Positions 24,401 to 32,032 of a DNA stretch of 59,109 bases are shown here, piece after piece. Made by a program: the position numbers and the translations under genes. Below the pieces are notes generated by a model. The model was not told the DNA's origin, did no database searches, and worked only from the letters and a program-made list of their open reading frames with translations. The stretch lies in IMG/VR virus record IMGVR_UViG_3300032246_000466, positions 1 through 59,109 of that record; one strand, 5' to 3'. The stretch comes from a virus. Numbering within the stretch: position 1 is the stretch's first letter; each line of letters begins with the position of its first letter.

Positions 24401-27400
24401 ATTCTATGCCGGTACTATCAACAATAGTGCAGAGATTTCATCATCTTCTATAACATTAGAAAATACTTCACCTCCAATAAGTCAAATTTTGGCTAGCGCA
24501 CACGGAGTTAGTTTTGAAATTTTAAATGCTGAAAATCAACAGACTTTGACTTGGTCTTCAAGAACCAGATCAACAGTTCAGACTTATGGACCGGCAACAT
24601 TGTATCCAAACACAATAAGAATTAACCCTAGTTCAGGTGGAGCATCAGTAGACAGCTATATAGGTTCTACGATTGGTTTTTATATTGGCATGCCTGTTAA
24701 ATTTGTAGGATCAACTATTGGCACGACACTAACTGATGGAGTGACATATTATGTAAAATCTTTAGTTAAGTTACCAAATCCTGATACTAGTATATTAGAG
24801 GATACTGGCTTTACTATTTCTACTACAGTCGATGATAACGGAAACCCAGGAGCTGTATTGGCACAAAATACTGCTACCGTCGTTACTGCTGGACTTACTT
24901 TATATGTTGGTCAATTGACAAATCTTGCGGTGTTAACAATTAATTATGCTGGTATACGAACAGTAACTGCTACAACAAGCGGAACAAATCGTGTTACAGT
25001 TCAATTGACACTTACAGGTCAAGACGGTACTACCGGATTATATTTAGGTACTCCTATATTCTTTACCGGAAATGTGTTTGGTGGAGTTGTTGAAAATGAA
25101 ATTTATTACGTAATAACAATCATTGACAACCAAACTTTTACAATGTCTTTGAATAATGATCCAATAACGTTTGAAGTTACTGCTACTGCATCTAGTAATA
25201 ATTCTATTTCATGTGATAGCACCTCTGGATTAGCAGTAAATGATCCTGTCATATTTACTGGAACTACATTTGGTAATATAGTTGCTGGAGCAACTTATTA
25301 TGTAAGAGAGATATTCTCGGGAAACACATCATTCTCTATTGCTACCACAGTAAATGGCGCCGCGGTTATACTAACTACTGCCACTGGGTCTTGCACTCTA
25401 ACAAGTCAAGAAAATGCATTAGGATTAACTACTGCTACCGGTACAATGACAATGAACATAGGTTTACCAGTAAGCCCTGGACAAATCAATGGTCAAGAAT
25501 TTACTCTATACGAAACATCTAATCAATATTCTAATGTTTCTGGTAATGTCTCTAATTTATTAACTAGAGAAATACAAGCCACACTAGCAACTGTTGGAAG
25601 AATCTGCTTGTCAAGCACAGGCATTGGTTTAACTAATATTTACAATAACTTAAAATTTAATATTGAAAGTAGTGTAGGTGGACTTACAGTTGCAGGTGGA
25701 CCATATACAGTCACTGGTACTGGTACTACTGAGATTGTAGTTACAAGCACAACAAGCACCGGCAATTGGTTAATATTACCAATTAGTGAAAATCCAGATA
25801 CAACTAATGTATTGTATGTAGGCATGCCGTTGCGTTTTAGTGGAACATCATTGGGAGGAGTTTCATTGGGTGAGGTATATTATGTATATGCTATTGACAC
25901 CCCTGGAGTTTCTTCAGGAAGATTTAAAATATCATCAGATGTTAATTTGGGAAGTTTATTCACTGTAACTAATAGTAACGGATCAATGACTGGTTCAGGT
26001 GATCCTTATATTGAAATATCTGACTCACTTAAAAATTCAGTACAATCAGCATCAATTACCACTGCTAGTCCAGCAGTTGTTACAGTAGCAAACGGTGATG
26101 CTTACGTTAATGGAACTGCTATACGATTTGATACTACTGGCTCATTACCTGTACCATTATCATCAGAAGTAACTTACTATGTTAAGAATTCATCCGGTGG
26201 AGTTAACGGTACATTTAATATTGCATATAGCCCAACTGGAGTAAACATCAATACTACAATAGCAGGTTCGGGATCATATATAGTACGCCAAGCACCGGTA
26301 ACCCTTACACAACAAACTGGGACTACTTCAGTATTTGATGTTAGTTATATACTGGGCGGATATAGATCAACTATCATTACAAATGGAACCGGCTATGCAG
26401 TAGATAATATTATAACTATTTCAGGTGTAGATTTGGGCGGGACAACTCCTGTAAATGATTTGCAATTGACAGTATTAACTATCAATTCAACCGGCGGAGT
26501 AACATCAGCAATTGCTAATGGAACTCCGAGTGGAGTTGTATCTAATTATTACTTAAAGGTGTTGAGTGAAACTCAAGTTGGTGTATACAGTAACCCTAAC
26601 TTAACAGTTCCTGTAAGTGGAGAAAATTTCCCGTATATAGGCACTACTTCAACTGCTGCAACTGCTACTAATTCTATAAATGATAGAGTTACTGTGACAA
26701 GTTCTGCTGCGTTTGATGTTAATGATCCAGTGGTATTTACCGGAACAGTGTTTGGTGATATTGTATTGGGTAATACTTATTATATTAAGAGTAAGCCAAC
26801 ATCAACCACAGTAACTATTTCTGAAACAATGGGAGGAAGCACATTCCAATTAGCTACTAGTTCAGGTTCTGGAATGACAATGGCTAAATCAGGTGATTAC
26901 GTATTCTTACCTGAACCATTTTTCTTTAACCCTAGTATTGTAAAGTACAACAATCGTTTATATCAATGTATTATCAGTAACAACGATCCTGACTTTATCT
27001 TTGGTAAATGGGAATTGCTAACATCGGGCGACAAGAAATTAAATGCACTAGATAGAATTATTGGTTACTATCAACCAACTATTAATATGCCGGGTGTAGA
27101 TTTAACTCAATTGGTTAGTGGGATAACATATCCAAATAGTACTTATATGGGTAATGCTTTTGCTCCGGCTGATGAGTATACAGTAGACACTGTATTGAAA
27201 GACCAGCCGTTCTATCCAACCGGGGTAGATTTAAAGGCTATTGTTTGGAATGGACTAGTATACATTGCTGGTTCAGATGCTAGTACATATTCTGCATTTA
27301 ATGTAAGTGCTGATGCAACAACTTGGTCTATTAACAAGTTAGCAAATCAATCATTGCTTATTACTGATTTGTTATATGCTGGTGGAAGCTATGTTATAAC

Positions 27401-30400
27401 TACAAATAATAGTGCAACTCCTATTCTAGTGAGTGACAATGGATATACTTGGATTAGTAACGGAACATTTACCCCGTTCGATGGCATACCATACGACATG
27501 GGTAACTTTGACGTATCATCAGTATTGGTTCCTTCATTATCATTGAATAGTGTAACATATCATAATGGTGTATATGTTGCTGCGGGACAGAATATTGTTA
27601 CTTCTACTGATTTATATTCTTGGACTGAACGCTATGCCTTTACAAATGGATTAACAAATGTATTCAATGGAGTTACTTATGTTAGCACCCCTGGATATAC
27701 TGGGTTTTTAGCAATAGGATTTGGCCAACAATTAATAACTGGAATTGCAATTAATTTTGCTATTATATATACAAGTCCAGACGCTTATACTTGGACTCAA
27801 ATCACATTTAATGGAACTAGCTTGGGCTTTAATAGCATTGCATCTAACAATCAAACGATTGTGGCAGTAGGTGATGATGGTATAGTTTACACTAGTTTCA
27901 ATACCATAAACTGGTTCCCTCAATCATCTACTGTGGCAAATACATTAACCAATGTTATTTGGGATAGTTACAATAACATATTTGTCGCAGTTGGACACAA
28001 TGGTGTAATATTGACAGGTACTAGTGATGGTATAACATGGACTCAGAGAACATCAGGTGTAACATCTATATTAGAAAGCACTGTTTGGAATAATGATGCA
28101 GAACAATATGTAGTAGTTGGACGCAATAATGCGATTTTAACAAGTCCAGATGCAATAACATGGGCTATATCTGCAACGTTCGAAACCACTCCATCTATAT
28201 ACACAGTTGAAGGAGATGCATTTACTTCAGGTTACGGCCCAGAAGAATTAGTACCCGGAGTAGTATCTGATAATATTACAATGACTGTGGCAACTCGTCC
28301 TGGAACTGACTGGGATGAAACAGTGTATCAACACGTAGGTTATAATGTAGTTTCATTGGAAATTACCCCAACTAATGCAAGTCAAGTTCTTTATGATTTT
28401 TATAATGTAGTAACCACACCGGCACAATTATCAGTGTTTGTAATAGATTATACAACTGGATTAAGTTCTTCAATTTATGAAGGTCTTGATTACTCAATAG
28501 ATTGGGTCAATAAAGTTGTAGAATTAAATACTCCCATAACATATGTTGCACCGGGCACAGCAGACACCTTAAGAATTGATGTGTATGAAGTTGGCAATGG
28601 TGATCAATTAGTAAAAGCCAATACTGAAACTGATCCAATTAGAACTAATGAAATAACTGGCTTTAATGAAGTATATGTAAATGCAAATTATAGTGCAAGC
28701 ATATATCAAGGATCAGGCATTATTAGACCGGATACGTCTCCGATTTATGTTCTTGCAGTTAAAACTGATGGCATTACAAATGCAATAACATGCGATGCTG
28801 CAAATTCCTTCACATTAAATAGTCCTATAACTTTCAGTGGTTCAGTATTTGGTGGAATAGTTGAAGACCAAGTGTACTATGTAAAAACAATTGGTGCAGC
28901 TTCAAATAGAATTACTATATCTGAAACATATAACCTATCAACCGGTACCGCAGGTGAAACATTCTTGTTGACAAGTGCTACTGGCTCTATGGAAGTAATT
29001 ATTCAAGTTGGTACTGGGTTGCCGTGGACTTCACCGGCAGTCTATCACAACGGTAATTTGCTTGTTTTAGGTGCTACTGCTTTAGTTATTAAAACAAAAT
29101 CTAGTAACAACGCAATTACTACTGTAAGTACCGGTGGATTAATTGTTAATTCACCCATCGTATTCAGTGATACAATGTTTGGTGATGTGATTGTTCCACA
29201 ACAAGTTTACTATATAAAACAAATTATTGACGGTAATGAATTTACTATCTCTGAAACTCAAGGTGGAACGGTATTGACATTGACGGATGCAACCGGTGGC
29301 GCAGCATTTGTAACTAATGATTATGCAATTGGATTAGCAGACAATAGTATTACCGCAGCACTTATATTTGCAAGCCAATACAACACTACAGATGATTACT
29401 TGACATATACTTTATTAGGTCAAACAGTACCAATTCAATATGGCTATACAATACCTCAAGTTGAATTGTTTACTGGAGATGCTGTGGGAACTGCTTCATT
29501 TGCATTAAGTAATTATGTAGGTGGAGATAACCCAACAAATGCCATTGTAGAAATAAACGGTGTAAGACAAACTGAATCTGCGTATACTATAAGTTCATTA
29601 ACCAATAATATTTTATTCTACGTACCGCCGGCAAACGGTGATGTAGTAGCAGTAACAACGTATAATCAAACTGCACGACAGTATTTACATACTCAATATG
29701 GAATAACGGGTTCAAGTGGATCACAGTTGACCACTATTACAGTAGGTTCAACTACGCATGATGTAAGTACTTTTGACCAAAATACCCCTACAGTTAATAC
29801 ATTTGACCAAGATACACCGTCAACAATTGCTTATGACCAAGAATTAAATTACTTAACACTAGCTTCAGGAACTACTAGTAGCTTGACTGTAAATAGTCCA
29901 ATAATATTCTCTAGTCCGGCAATTGGTGGAATTGTAGCTGGACAAATATATTACATAACTGGTATATTAAATTCAACTGATTTCACCGTTTCTACTACTG
30001 TTGGTGGATTACCTACAGTAGTTACTACTAGCAGTGGTTCAATGGCAGGCGTAGTTAACGGATTGACTGTTGCAAATATTGTTGCTATTAACAATAACAT
30101 TACTCCACCTATATTAACATTACCTATATCAGGTACTCAAAGTACTACGAATTATGTATTGTGCGGTAACACTGCCGGGTTAGTTACAACTCAAAATATT
30201 ATATTTAAATCTCCTGTGTTTGCTGCTAATAGTCTTGTTAATACTAAAATTTATCAAATTCTTACCTTGGGTACTACTAATTGGACTGCTATTGGTGCAA
30301 GTGCAACCCCATATGAAGGAGAAATATTTACAGCTACCGGAGCAGGCACTGGAACTGGCACTGCAATATTAGCTAACGTAGGTGGAATTGATACAACCGG

Positions 30401-32018
30401 CCAAGTATATTTTGTTGGTACTATCGTCAGTACAACAGAGTTTACTATAGTAGATCAATTTAATAATGTAATTACATTAACTACCTCATCTGAAAGTCTC
30501 ATTTCATATTTGGGCGGTACTCCTGCTATTAGAGTAACTACTGGAATAGATAACAACTTAGTAGAAGCTGATATAGTTCGTATTGATGGTTTGGTTGGCG
30601 CTACTCAACTAAACAACAATACATATTATGTTCATATAATAACTAACACTATTTTTGATTTATATACTCAGCCATTCAATCCGGCATTGAATGCTGTAAA
30701 TTATCCTGTAACTAGTATCTCTGCATATGTGTCAGATGGATATGTTTGGATAGATGAATTGTTTACAATTGTTGATACTCTTGCAACTTCTACAACAGCA
30801 GTTGGTAATAGAATTACTGTTAACGATACTAATGTTTTAGTACCAAATACTCCAGTAATCTTTACTAAATTGGGTGTTGCTGCTGGAACTGATCTTATGG
30901 GAGGCATAATAGCAAAAACACAATATTATGTTTATGTAGTAAGACCTGAAATTGCTGCTGGTAATTTTATTGTGGGTAATCAATATGAGATTGTTATATT
31001 AGGGACAACTGATTGGAATACGGCTGCCGGAACATCTGCTATCACATATGCAGTAGGTGACACATTTATTGCAGCCGCCCCTGGATCAGGCACCGGCTTT
31101 GCTACCGGCTTACAAGAGTTTACTATTACTGAAAACAGATATCCAGACCAAGCTGAAGTTGTACTAGTTAATGACACCGGGTCAATTAATGTTACTGAGT
31201 TTGAGCAAGTCAATGTTGACAGATTATGGGTAACAGTTAATGGTTATAGAGTACCTTCATCTAAGTTGAAATTGAATGAATATAATAACTTGAGCATATT
31301 GACAACCGTTCAAACGGGAGATCAAATTATTATAACAAGTATGATGCCAACGGCAACACCAAATGAAGAAGTATATTTGCTAAATGTAAATACGTCAAAC
31401 GAAGCGTCTGTGTATAGAGCAAATATACAGACTAGAACTTGGTTAACACAACCACTTAACTTTACCGATGAAGTTATCTATTTAAATGATGTGCATCGTG
31501 TTACTGATAGCATAGTTCAAAATGTAGCATGTCCGGCACCAATAGACGGAAAATATAATATTGGATTAAGTTCTGATAAAAATACTATCTGTCACTTTAC
31601 TGTTTACAACACAACCACTTCAGTTACAATAAATCAGTCAAACCTTAAGATAATTATTGTAGATACTGCTCCTATTTTGCAGATTTACGGTCAAGTAGCT
31701 GAGGGGGATGAGTTAGTAATAACTTCAATTGTGGGTCGTTTGATATATCTAAACGGAGAGCAAATTGGGTTTGGTGAGTGTAATGTAGAAACCAACACAA
31801 TAAGTCTATTGTCTAGGGGCGCAAATGGAACCGGAGTACAAAATTATATTCCTGTCTATACTGAAGTATTTGGAATAATACCTATCAATAGGATGTCAGA
31901 TGTATTATATTCTAGTGAATGGAATCCTATACCGGGAGTTTATAACACAGTAGAAGGTGATCCATTGCAGATTGCAGATACAGCAGGCGCGGATTTCTTA
32001 AGAACGGATAGAAACTAA
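12414..32018 (+). CDS. Giant modular virion protein (6534 aa), in the gp7 position
   Basis: A single open frame of 6534 codons lies between gp6 and a gp8-position gene. Its N-terminus (RTLNFLPEIFQTNTNSQFLA, then ATLDQLVAQPNN and KIQGYIGSKFG) is of the kind found at the front of very large structural proteins of aquatic T4-type phages. Residues ~1-650 and ~820-2370 are mostly unique. Residues ~2395-3080 hold seven FG-GAP-like motifs, and ~4938-5256 hold seven TSxDxxTW motifs. At least ten copies of a ~65-residue 'fGgiv..YYVk' module and three copies of an LGTT(D/N)W module occur, mostly after residue 4060. The region ~3540-3660 (including YLTWLNKTSFLDVSHTIREL) is unique. The end returns to unique sequence. 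Likely a baseplate-anchored wedge or fibre; no protease or hydrolase motif was seen. There is no stop or frameshift across 19.6 kb. Confidence 0.8.
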   Translation: MATRIRTLNFLPEIFQTNTNSQFLAATLDQLVAQPNNRKIQGYIGSKFGYGVNAKDYYVTEPTKTRTDYQLDPGVIFLKENETTAKDFISYPGIIDSLTLAGGLTTDNNRLFNSEFYSWDSFTNLDPIINFNQYYWIPEGPERVVISSDIVYSADNFIVQPDASTYLISSETLATPSANPTLTLLRGGVYTFNINQETQFWIQGEPGVTGLSPTQRNVNTRDVYGVTNNGTTNGVVTFSVPQKNALDDFYHPGNNLVDVICTTPFSEINGALVNDIGGIDGVTALDGLVIMFYNTGVPNEIGYVNKFYDQTYYDENGGVIYDDATDYPGTSVFNNNYEGGYYTEVAANYYTVSFLGAIDNPQIQLTPSGQIPINQKITATYGTEWVNRSFYRSTLGTITLEPYNSAILDRLYYQDGTIPGRVGVINLIENNISNQINIITSILGKPNYTAPNGVVFTNGLKVLFQGDIYPASFNNVEYYVEGVGTAIELIPVTTLVSPGAFSEGEYIPYDTAAYDVGNYDSSLYVPVVPDYITIARNSINRNPWSRSNRWFHLDVIKATAAYNNTPSLITKYTQLESKAKRPIIEFYPNLRMFNSGAVGKNPIDFIDTKTTDAFSNVAGKINFYPDTAGWTSYTATIAPVTGANTSIVATQTIGLTNLVLLSSTTGLYINDTISFGTSFGGITSGTTYFITGISGNYINISETKQGSNLVLTTSGITSVTTSIYSYSTTITIPTSDAFGLFEIGQYITDSTNLLPAITFVTNVNVSGTNTIITISWYNQSTIAATSVASVVTADTPLDNYSLFDGSRIVFSADNDVNVKNKIYISRFSTITSGSTPVITLTEADDGLVLPYEQTAVYRGYNYKGKDFYFNGESWFQGQQKTQLQQAPKFDIFDSNGISFGDRVVYVGTSFAGSTLFSYGIGVGANDTVLGFPIRYSAVDNVGDISFDVSLNSDTFTYVNGTTAVTQKVNTGYVYNYTLASDNNPIAIRQLGWQTAVSPSVQYQVFEFDWSLINNLNNTFECDIAPIVTSPTKWPLIQVYINNKYLPNADWIVTAASTNTTTVINIPTIDAVETVVQILILSDQVSKTAYFQTPINLNNNPLNETLTTANIGDIRGQYQSIFYNNPYTTGQVFGPNNYRDLGNLVPWGNRIIQNSASLVLPGTFLRNQSHNLFNSLLYNSKQYITFKTLLVDTVNNSDYSRIYTPSQMLDNALDQINAAHIDSQPFFWSDMLPSKAPYITNTYSFANTLDISVYPLSRIYNFETANYNGVLVYLIRDGVQTQLVKGVDYTVATDSPSLTVTTDLQANDQIIINEYNQTYGSYVPNTPTKLGLYPATIPSVVLDTAYNPETYFIVGHDGSFNKLYGAYNSSTNTLTDFRDQVLLEYETRVYNNLKLSTTVPAGSYQGLIIPGFFRQTDYTYDEFLQIYSESFLNWVGQNRIDYKTQFYNSTNQFTYNYRDSANKIDKQPIEQGYFRGLYLYFYDTSTPNETPWEMLGLANQPTWWATRYGAAPYTSDNLVLWNDLAAGLVWNNGNSFIKPSYARPGLLNIIPVNSNGDLLPPLESVVGNYDKFLFQRDWQVGDVGPAEFSYRRSSTWPFDLMRILAVTKPTDFFNLGVDVDNYKYNAEFNQYLVNDRSHLVISNVPIYGLGTPATSYINWIVDYEKQIGVDATTNITTLLNNLDVRLVYRVAGFSDKNLLKFYVEKSSANSNNSSLLIPDESYGLILYENQPFDRIVYSGVVIQITDNGFKIYGNNQTNAYFKALTPKFTGNAQQIKVEGLTVEVTNSFYDTVQTIPYGTELYNVQQVSQFLISYGEYLRTQGMVYDEIENGIPINWTQMVAEFLYWSQIGWEVGSITTINPAANLLLIDKESRIVQPLTMQQTNFILNQDLYPIPINDLRVVREGTAFSAKPMNVGDAISYGQFDISNIENGIVFDNVTLFNDVIYNLVTGLRQYRISVNGTKTADWTGNIDAAGFILNQNNIVEWNKEIKYTAGSIVKYKNKYWSALKIIQASSVFNERDWKETPYDQIQKGLLPNSQTRSYESTLYYDVNKANLENDADLLSFSLIGYRPRDYLALVDLTDITQVNVYQNLIKDKGTLNAASAFKGAKLPQGGIDYDVYENWAIKSGEFGGTLNNNFIEFRLSQPNLTGNPSIVGLTNGVYTDGVQQEVPLYSVFNYGIPITSPNILPTISTAQPSALYPTAGYVNYNDVKMASYYYSGLYLAKNAAGTTIPINEFYVRDYVWVANYLSTWQVYTPSSLGSIINAKNNLNNTVTITFSQPHNLTRYQPFAIVNFDASINNYYIVSAVVDEFNVIINLALNPQIKNVTGQGIGFSLQSQRVATAPEIINLPLLENEFNKLKVWVDTNNNGDWAVYRKSLNYQYNKEITHPLSQSFGSAVAYTNKLAYLIGDSNAGKVYRYRYNELDDSYIISQTLTNNASFGSNISYSDDLFVISEPTGNVYVYQLITTTLTNKLNLYQTIPAPSGVTTWGTSTAISGDKNWLYISAIDNNTVYVYRKMNVSMIATAFTVGNTYVIESLGTTDWNTVAGTSGETYAVGNTIIAASVGTGTGTALNVTYIKVDTLTTSLSAGDNFGYAIATDYYGDSVIIGTPQQDYNVTTQNYGYTYVFARTVQNFKAQSTNQAYIPLTFALAWTPTTGTAASASTSGTTITLGGAGITNLANYVNYPVIFSGTLISGGALNQNTVYYIKTVTNNTQFSISATRGGTAIALATDTGTGMVVTVQETPLFVTINGAPLTDDYYAVISSTFYVYSKATSTVNAGDIINVSGINFVLTQTLTNEETPRVGVQFGLSVDTNTFANEILIGAPFELSQQNYEGAVHRYTNGGERYGTIIGTVNCNITTPRTILLNGYKAILPVGNATTVAASINLLSLTNIQASAVDGKLIIALVNVDLGIAGNKLSLTVLDTATLGEMGVTLFKQTQKINCPHLTGRTQFGTVVKFDNSGSFVASAPVGTRFSSTTFDFTDDELDNDTVFDNNATKWVDTFTNAGAVYMFDYLSTYNESLDNPGKFVYAQSTNAIDLDYGPQPYYGTALDFNDNRVTIGTPNFNPVSDTTDTLGQVVTYVSQNSEPDWAVYRSSSEVVDINGVFNIQLFSAITNETLVNLDYIDPLQGKLLGAVTENIDVVSNNDPASYNSPGFTQSGLVWGADKIGQIWFDTSNARFMNYHQNDVNYNSQYWGRVFPGSDIAVYSWIASAVPPAQYTGPGLPYSINNYTIRGIINAEGLITPVYYFWARNTNIVFDRLGKTLADSTLQSYIAQPQLSGISYFTPLLPNVFGLYNCFEYINATDTVLHIGYSVTANDDVAHNQYSLIRANYADDFLSGIPGSGALYQNHASAGIIEPIGLYNRMLDSMCGVDNAGGVVPDPLLPKAVQTGVLARPRQGFFYNRFGALKNYLQYANVILAQFPIIETRNPQFLYRSGEFFDTRNYWNTINWWAPGYNDNTKSSLQVPIYADLSTLAVPVGTIVTVAANSSGNSETYIYEGGTVWVRIGLANGTIEFSSTLWDYAEAKLGFGDNFFDTNLYDEYPSVETRYIIRALNEEIYTNELLIFRNKSLILLFEYIQSETIESQNYLTWLNKTSFLDVSHTIRELLPLEVFRSDNQLFLEGYLNEVKPFHVVIKEFIFKYTKTEIFEGDITDFDLPAQYNAEIAQFVTPQLVYANASGDNQYLSTDPIWQTAPYSQWYENYGLSVSGQDGYQISVLTSYMSLNSTSCFVDNINGFPVTGTIKIGEEYLSYSNRNLATSELTGLSRGIHGTLVSIHIPGEDIFIDLPAVLILNSGRGYENPPRVTAYIDTFIYPAPRVPAKLEPIMSLGIVVGVNVLDPGEGYAVLPQIIIDPAFTVSVNSDQVNILTNTIGISSPTLQTGDLVVYTLAVDGTEIIGLVPGQRYYVNLLEISPSPIIALYASYLNALRDHNRIVLGSQGSGSQYFSVGAIGSCVTSSLPVRENNIALRFDRTTYNSQVMPWTPGNFYGSFYAGTINNSAEISSSSITLENTSPPISQILASAHGVSFEILNAENQQTLTWSSRTRSTVQTYGPATLYPNTIRINPSSGGASVDSYIGSTIGFYIGMPVKFVGSTIGTTLTDGVTYYVKSLVKLPNPDTSILEDTGFTISTTVDDNGNPGAVLAQNTATVVTAGLTLYVGQLTNLAVLTINYAGIRTVTATTSGTNRVTVQLTLTGQDGTTGLYLGTPIFFTGNVFGGVVENEIYYVITIIDNQTFTMSLNNDPITFEVTATASSNNSISCDSTSGLAVNDPVIFTGTTFGNIVAGATYYVREIFSGNTSFSIATTVNGAAVILTTATGSCTLTSQENALGLTTATGTMTMNIGLPVSPGQINGQEFTLYETSNQYSNVSGNVSNLLTREIQATLATVGRICLSSTGIGLTNIYNNLKFNIESSVGGLTVAGGPYTVTGTGTTEIVVTSTTSTGNWLILPISENPDTTNVLYVGMPLRFSGTSLGGVSLGEVYYVYAIDTPGVSSGRFKISSDVNLGSLFTVTNSNGSMTGSGDPYIEISDSLKNSVQSASITTASPAVVTVANGDAYVNGTAIRFDTTGSLPVPLSSEVTYYVKNSSGGVNGTFNIAYSPTGVNINTTIAGSGSYIVRQAPVTLTQQTGTTSVFDVSYILGGYRSTIITNGTGYAVDNIITISGVDLGGTTPVNDLQLTVLTINSTGGVTSAIANGTPSGVVSNYYLKVLSETQVGVYSNPNLTVPVSGENFPYIGTTSTAATATNSINDRVTVTSSAAFDVNDPVVFTGTVFGDIVLGNTYYIKSKPTSTTVTISETMGGSTFQLATSSGSGMTMAKSGDYVFLPEPFFFNPSIVKYNNRLYQCIISNNDPDFIFGKWELLTSGDKKLNALDRIIGYYQPTINMPGVDLTQLVSGITYPNSTYMGNAFAPADEYTVDTVLKDQPFYPTGVDLKAIVWNGLVYIAGSDASTYSAFNVSADATTWSINKLANQSLLITDLLYAGGSYVITTNNSATPILVSDNGYTWISNGTFTPFDGIPYDMGNFDVSSVLVPSLSLNSVTYHNGVYVAAGQNIVTSTDLYSWTERYAFTNGLTNVFNGVTYVSTPGYTGFLAIGFGQQLITGIAINFAIIYTSPDAYTWTQITFNGTSLGFNSIASNNQTIVAVGDDGIVYTSFNTINWFPQSSTVANTLTNVIWDSYNNIFVAVGHNGVILTGTSDGITWTQRTSGVTSILESTVWNNDAEQYVVVGRNNAILTSPDAITWAISATFETTPSIYTVEGDAFTSGYGPEELVPGVVSDNITMTVATRPGTDWDETVYQHVGYNVVSLEITPTNASQVLYDFYNVVTTPAQLSVFVIDYTTGLSSSIYEGLDYSIDWVNKVVELNTPITYVAPGTADTLRIDVYEVGNGDQLVKANTETDPIRTNEITGFNEVYVNANYSASIYQGSGIIRPDTSPIYVLAVKTDGITNAITCDAANSFTLNSPITFSGSVFGGIVEDQVYYVKTIGAASNRITISETYNLSTGTAGETFLLTSATGSMEVIIQVGTGLPWTSPAVYHNGNLLVLGATALVIKTKSSNNAITTVSTGGLIVNSPIVFSDTMFGDVIVPQQVYYIKQIIDGNEFTISETQGGTVLTLTDATGGAAFVTNDYAIGLADNSITAALIFASQYNTTDDYLTYTLLGQTVPIQYGYTIPQVELFTGDAVGTASFALSNYVGGDNPTNAIVEINGVRQTESAYTISSLTNNILFYVPPANGDVVAVTTYNQTARQYLHTQYGITGSSGSQLTTITVGSTTHDVSTFDQNTPTVNTFDQDTPSTIAYDQELNYLTLASGTTSSLTVNSPIIFSSPAIGGIVAGQIYYITGILNSTDFTVSTTVGGLPTVVTTSSGSMAGVVNGLTVANIVAINNNITPPILTLPISGTQSTTNYVLCGNTAGLVTTQNIIFKSPVFAANSLVNTKIYQILTLGTTNWTAIGASATPYEGEIFTATGAGTGTGTAILANVGGIDTTGQVYFVGTIVSTTEFTIVDQFNNVITLTTSSESLISYLGGTPAIRVTTGIDNNLVEADIVRIDGLVGATQLNNNTYYVHIITNTIFDLYTQPFNPALNAVNYPVTSISAYVSDGYVWIDELFTIVDTLATSTTAVGNRITVNDTNVLVPNTPVIFTKLGVAAGTDLMGGIIAKTQYYVYVVRPEIAAGNFIVGNQYEIVILGTTDWNTAAGTSAITYAVGDTFIAAAPGSGTGFATGLQEFTITENRYPDQAEVVLVNDTGSINVTEFEQVNVDRLWVTVNGYRVPSSKLKLNEYNNLSILTTVQTGDQIIITSMMPTATPNEEVYLLNVNTSNEASVYRANIQTRTWLTQPLNFTDEVIYLNDVHRVTDSIVQNVACPAPIDGKYNIGLSSDKNTICHFTVYNTTTSVTINQSNLKIIIVDTAPILQIYGQVAEGDELVITSIVGRLIYLNGEQIGFGECNVETNTISLLSRGANGTGVQNYIPVYTEVFGIIPINRMSDVLYSSEWNPIPGVYNTVEGDPLQIADTAGADFLRTDRN
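19596..21680 (+). other. FG-GAP-like seven-motif propeller region within the giant protein, interrupted by inserted modules
   Basis: Seven (F/Y/W)G-x-(A/S/V) starts, each followed by a short strand and a (G/S)-x-P or equivalent turn, occur at about residues 2395, 2441, 2490, 2594, 2810, 2956 and 3051. Examples are FGYAIATDYYGDSVIIGTPQ and FGLSVDTNTFANEILIGAPF. The first three are ~47 residues apart, as expected for integrin-type propeller blades. Wider gaps coincide with inserted modules at ~2526-2576 and ~2660-2745. The propeller reading is an inference from motif count and spacing. Confidence 0.6.
24600..31110 (+). repeat. Array of ~65-residue 'YYVk' modules in the giant protein
   Basis: A recurring unit reads: polar strand, (V/L)N(D/S)P(V/I)xF(T/S)G(T/S)xFG(G/D)IV, then (T/V)YYV(K/R), then an (F/V)(T/S)IS(E/T)T stretch, a Leu-rich strand and a TGSM-like end. 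Examples start near 24610, 24970, 25180, 25740, 26050, 26660, 28760, 29095, 29850, 30130 and 30790, with earlier outlying copies near 14365 and 20393. The copies are diverged at DNA level, so this expansion is old, unlike the 54-bp array at the left edge. Confidence 0.8.
27225..28180 (+). other. Seven-motif TSxDxxTW propeller region in the giant protein
   Basis: Seven copies of a (T/V)S-x-D-x-x-(T/S)-W motif fall at about residues 4966, 5006, 5064, 5120, 5160 (variant), 5203 and 5243, spaced 40-58 residues. Most are preceded by a (Y/F)VAVG-like strand (examples VGHNGVILTGTSDGITWTQ and VVGRNNAILTSPDAITWAI). This is the common bacterial BNR/YCF48-like repeat, which folds as a beta-propeller. 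Sialidase catalytic residues cannot be assigned, so a structural or binding role is more likely. Confidence 0.65.
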
Positions 32019-32019
32019 A

Positions 32020-32027
32020 GATAAATA
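32020..32027 (+). promoter_or_regulatory. Possible late promoter box GATAAATA
   Basis: GATAAATA lies just after the giant gene's stop. It ends only 5 bases before the ATG of the 50-codon gene. If transcription began at the usual short distance, the small gene's start would be at or before the RNA 5' end, so the box would mainly serve the 206-aa protein and genes beyond. The octamer is shared with 8990 and 32806. Confidence 0.45.
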
Positions 32028-32032
32028 AATAT

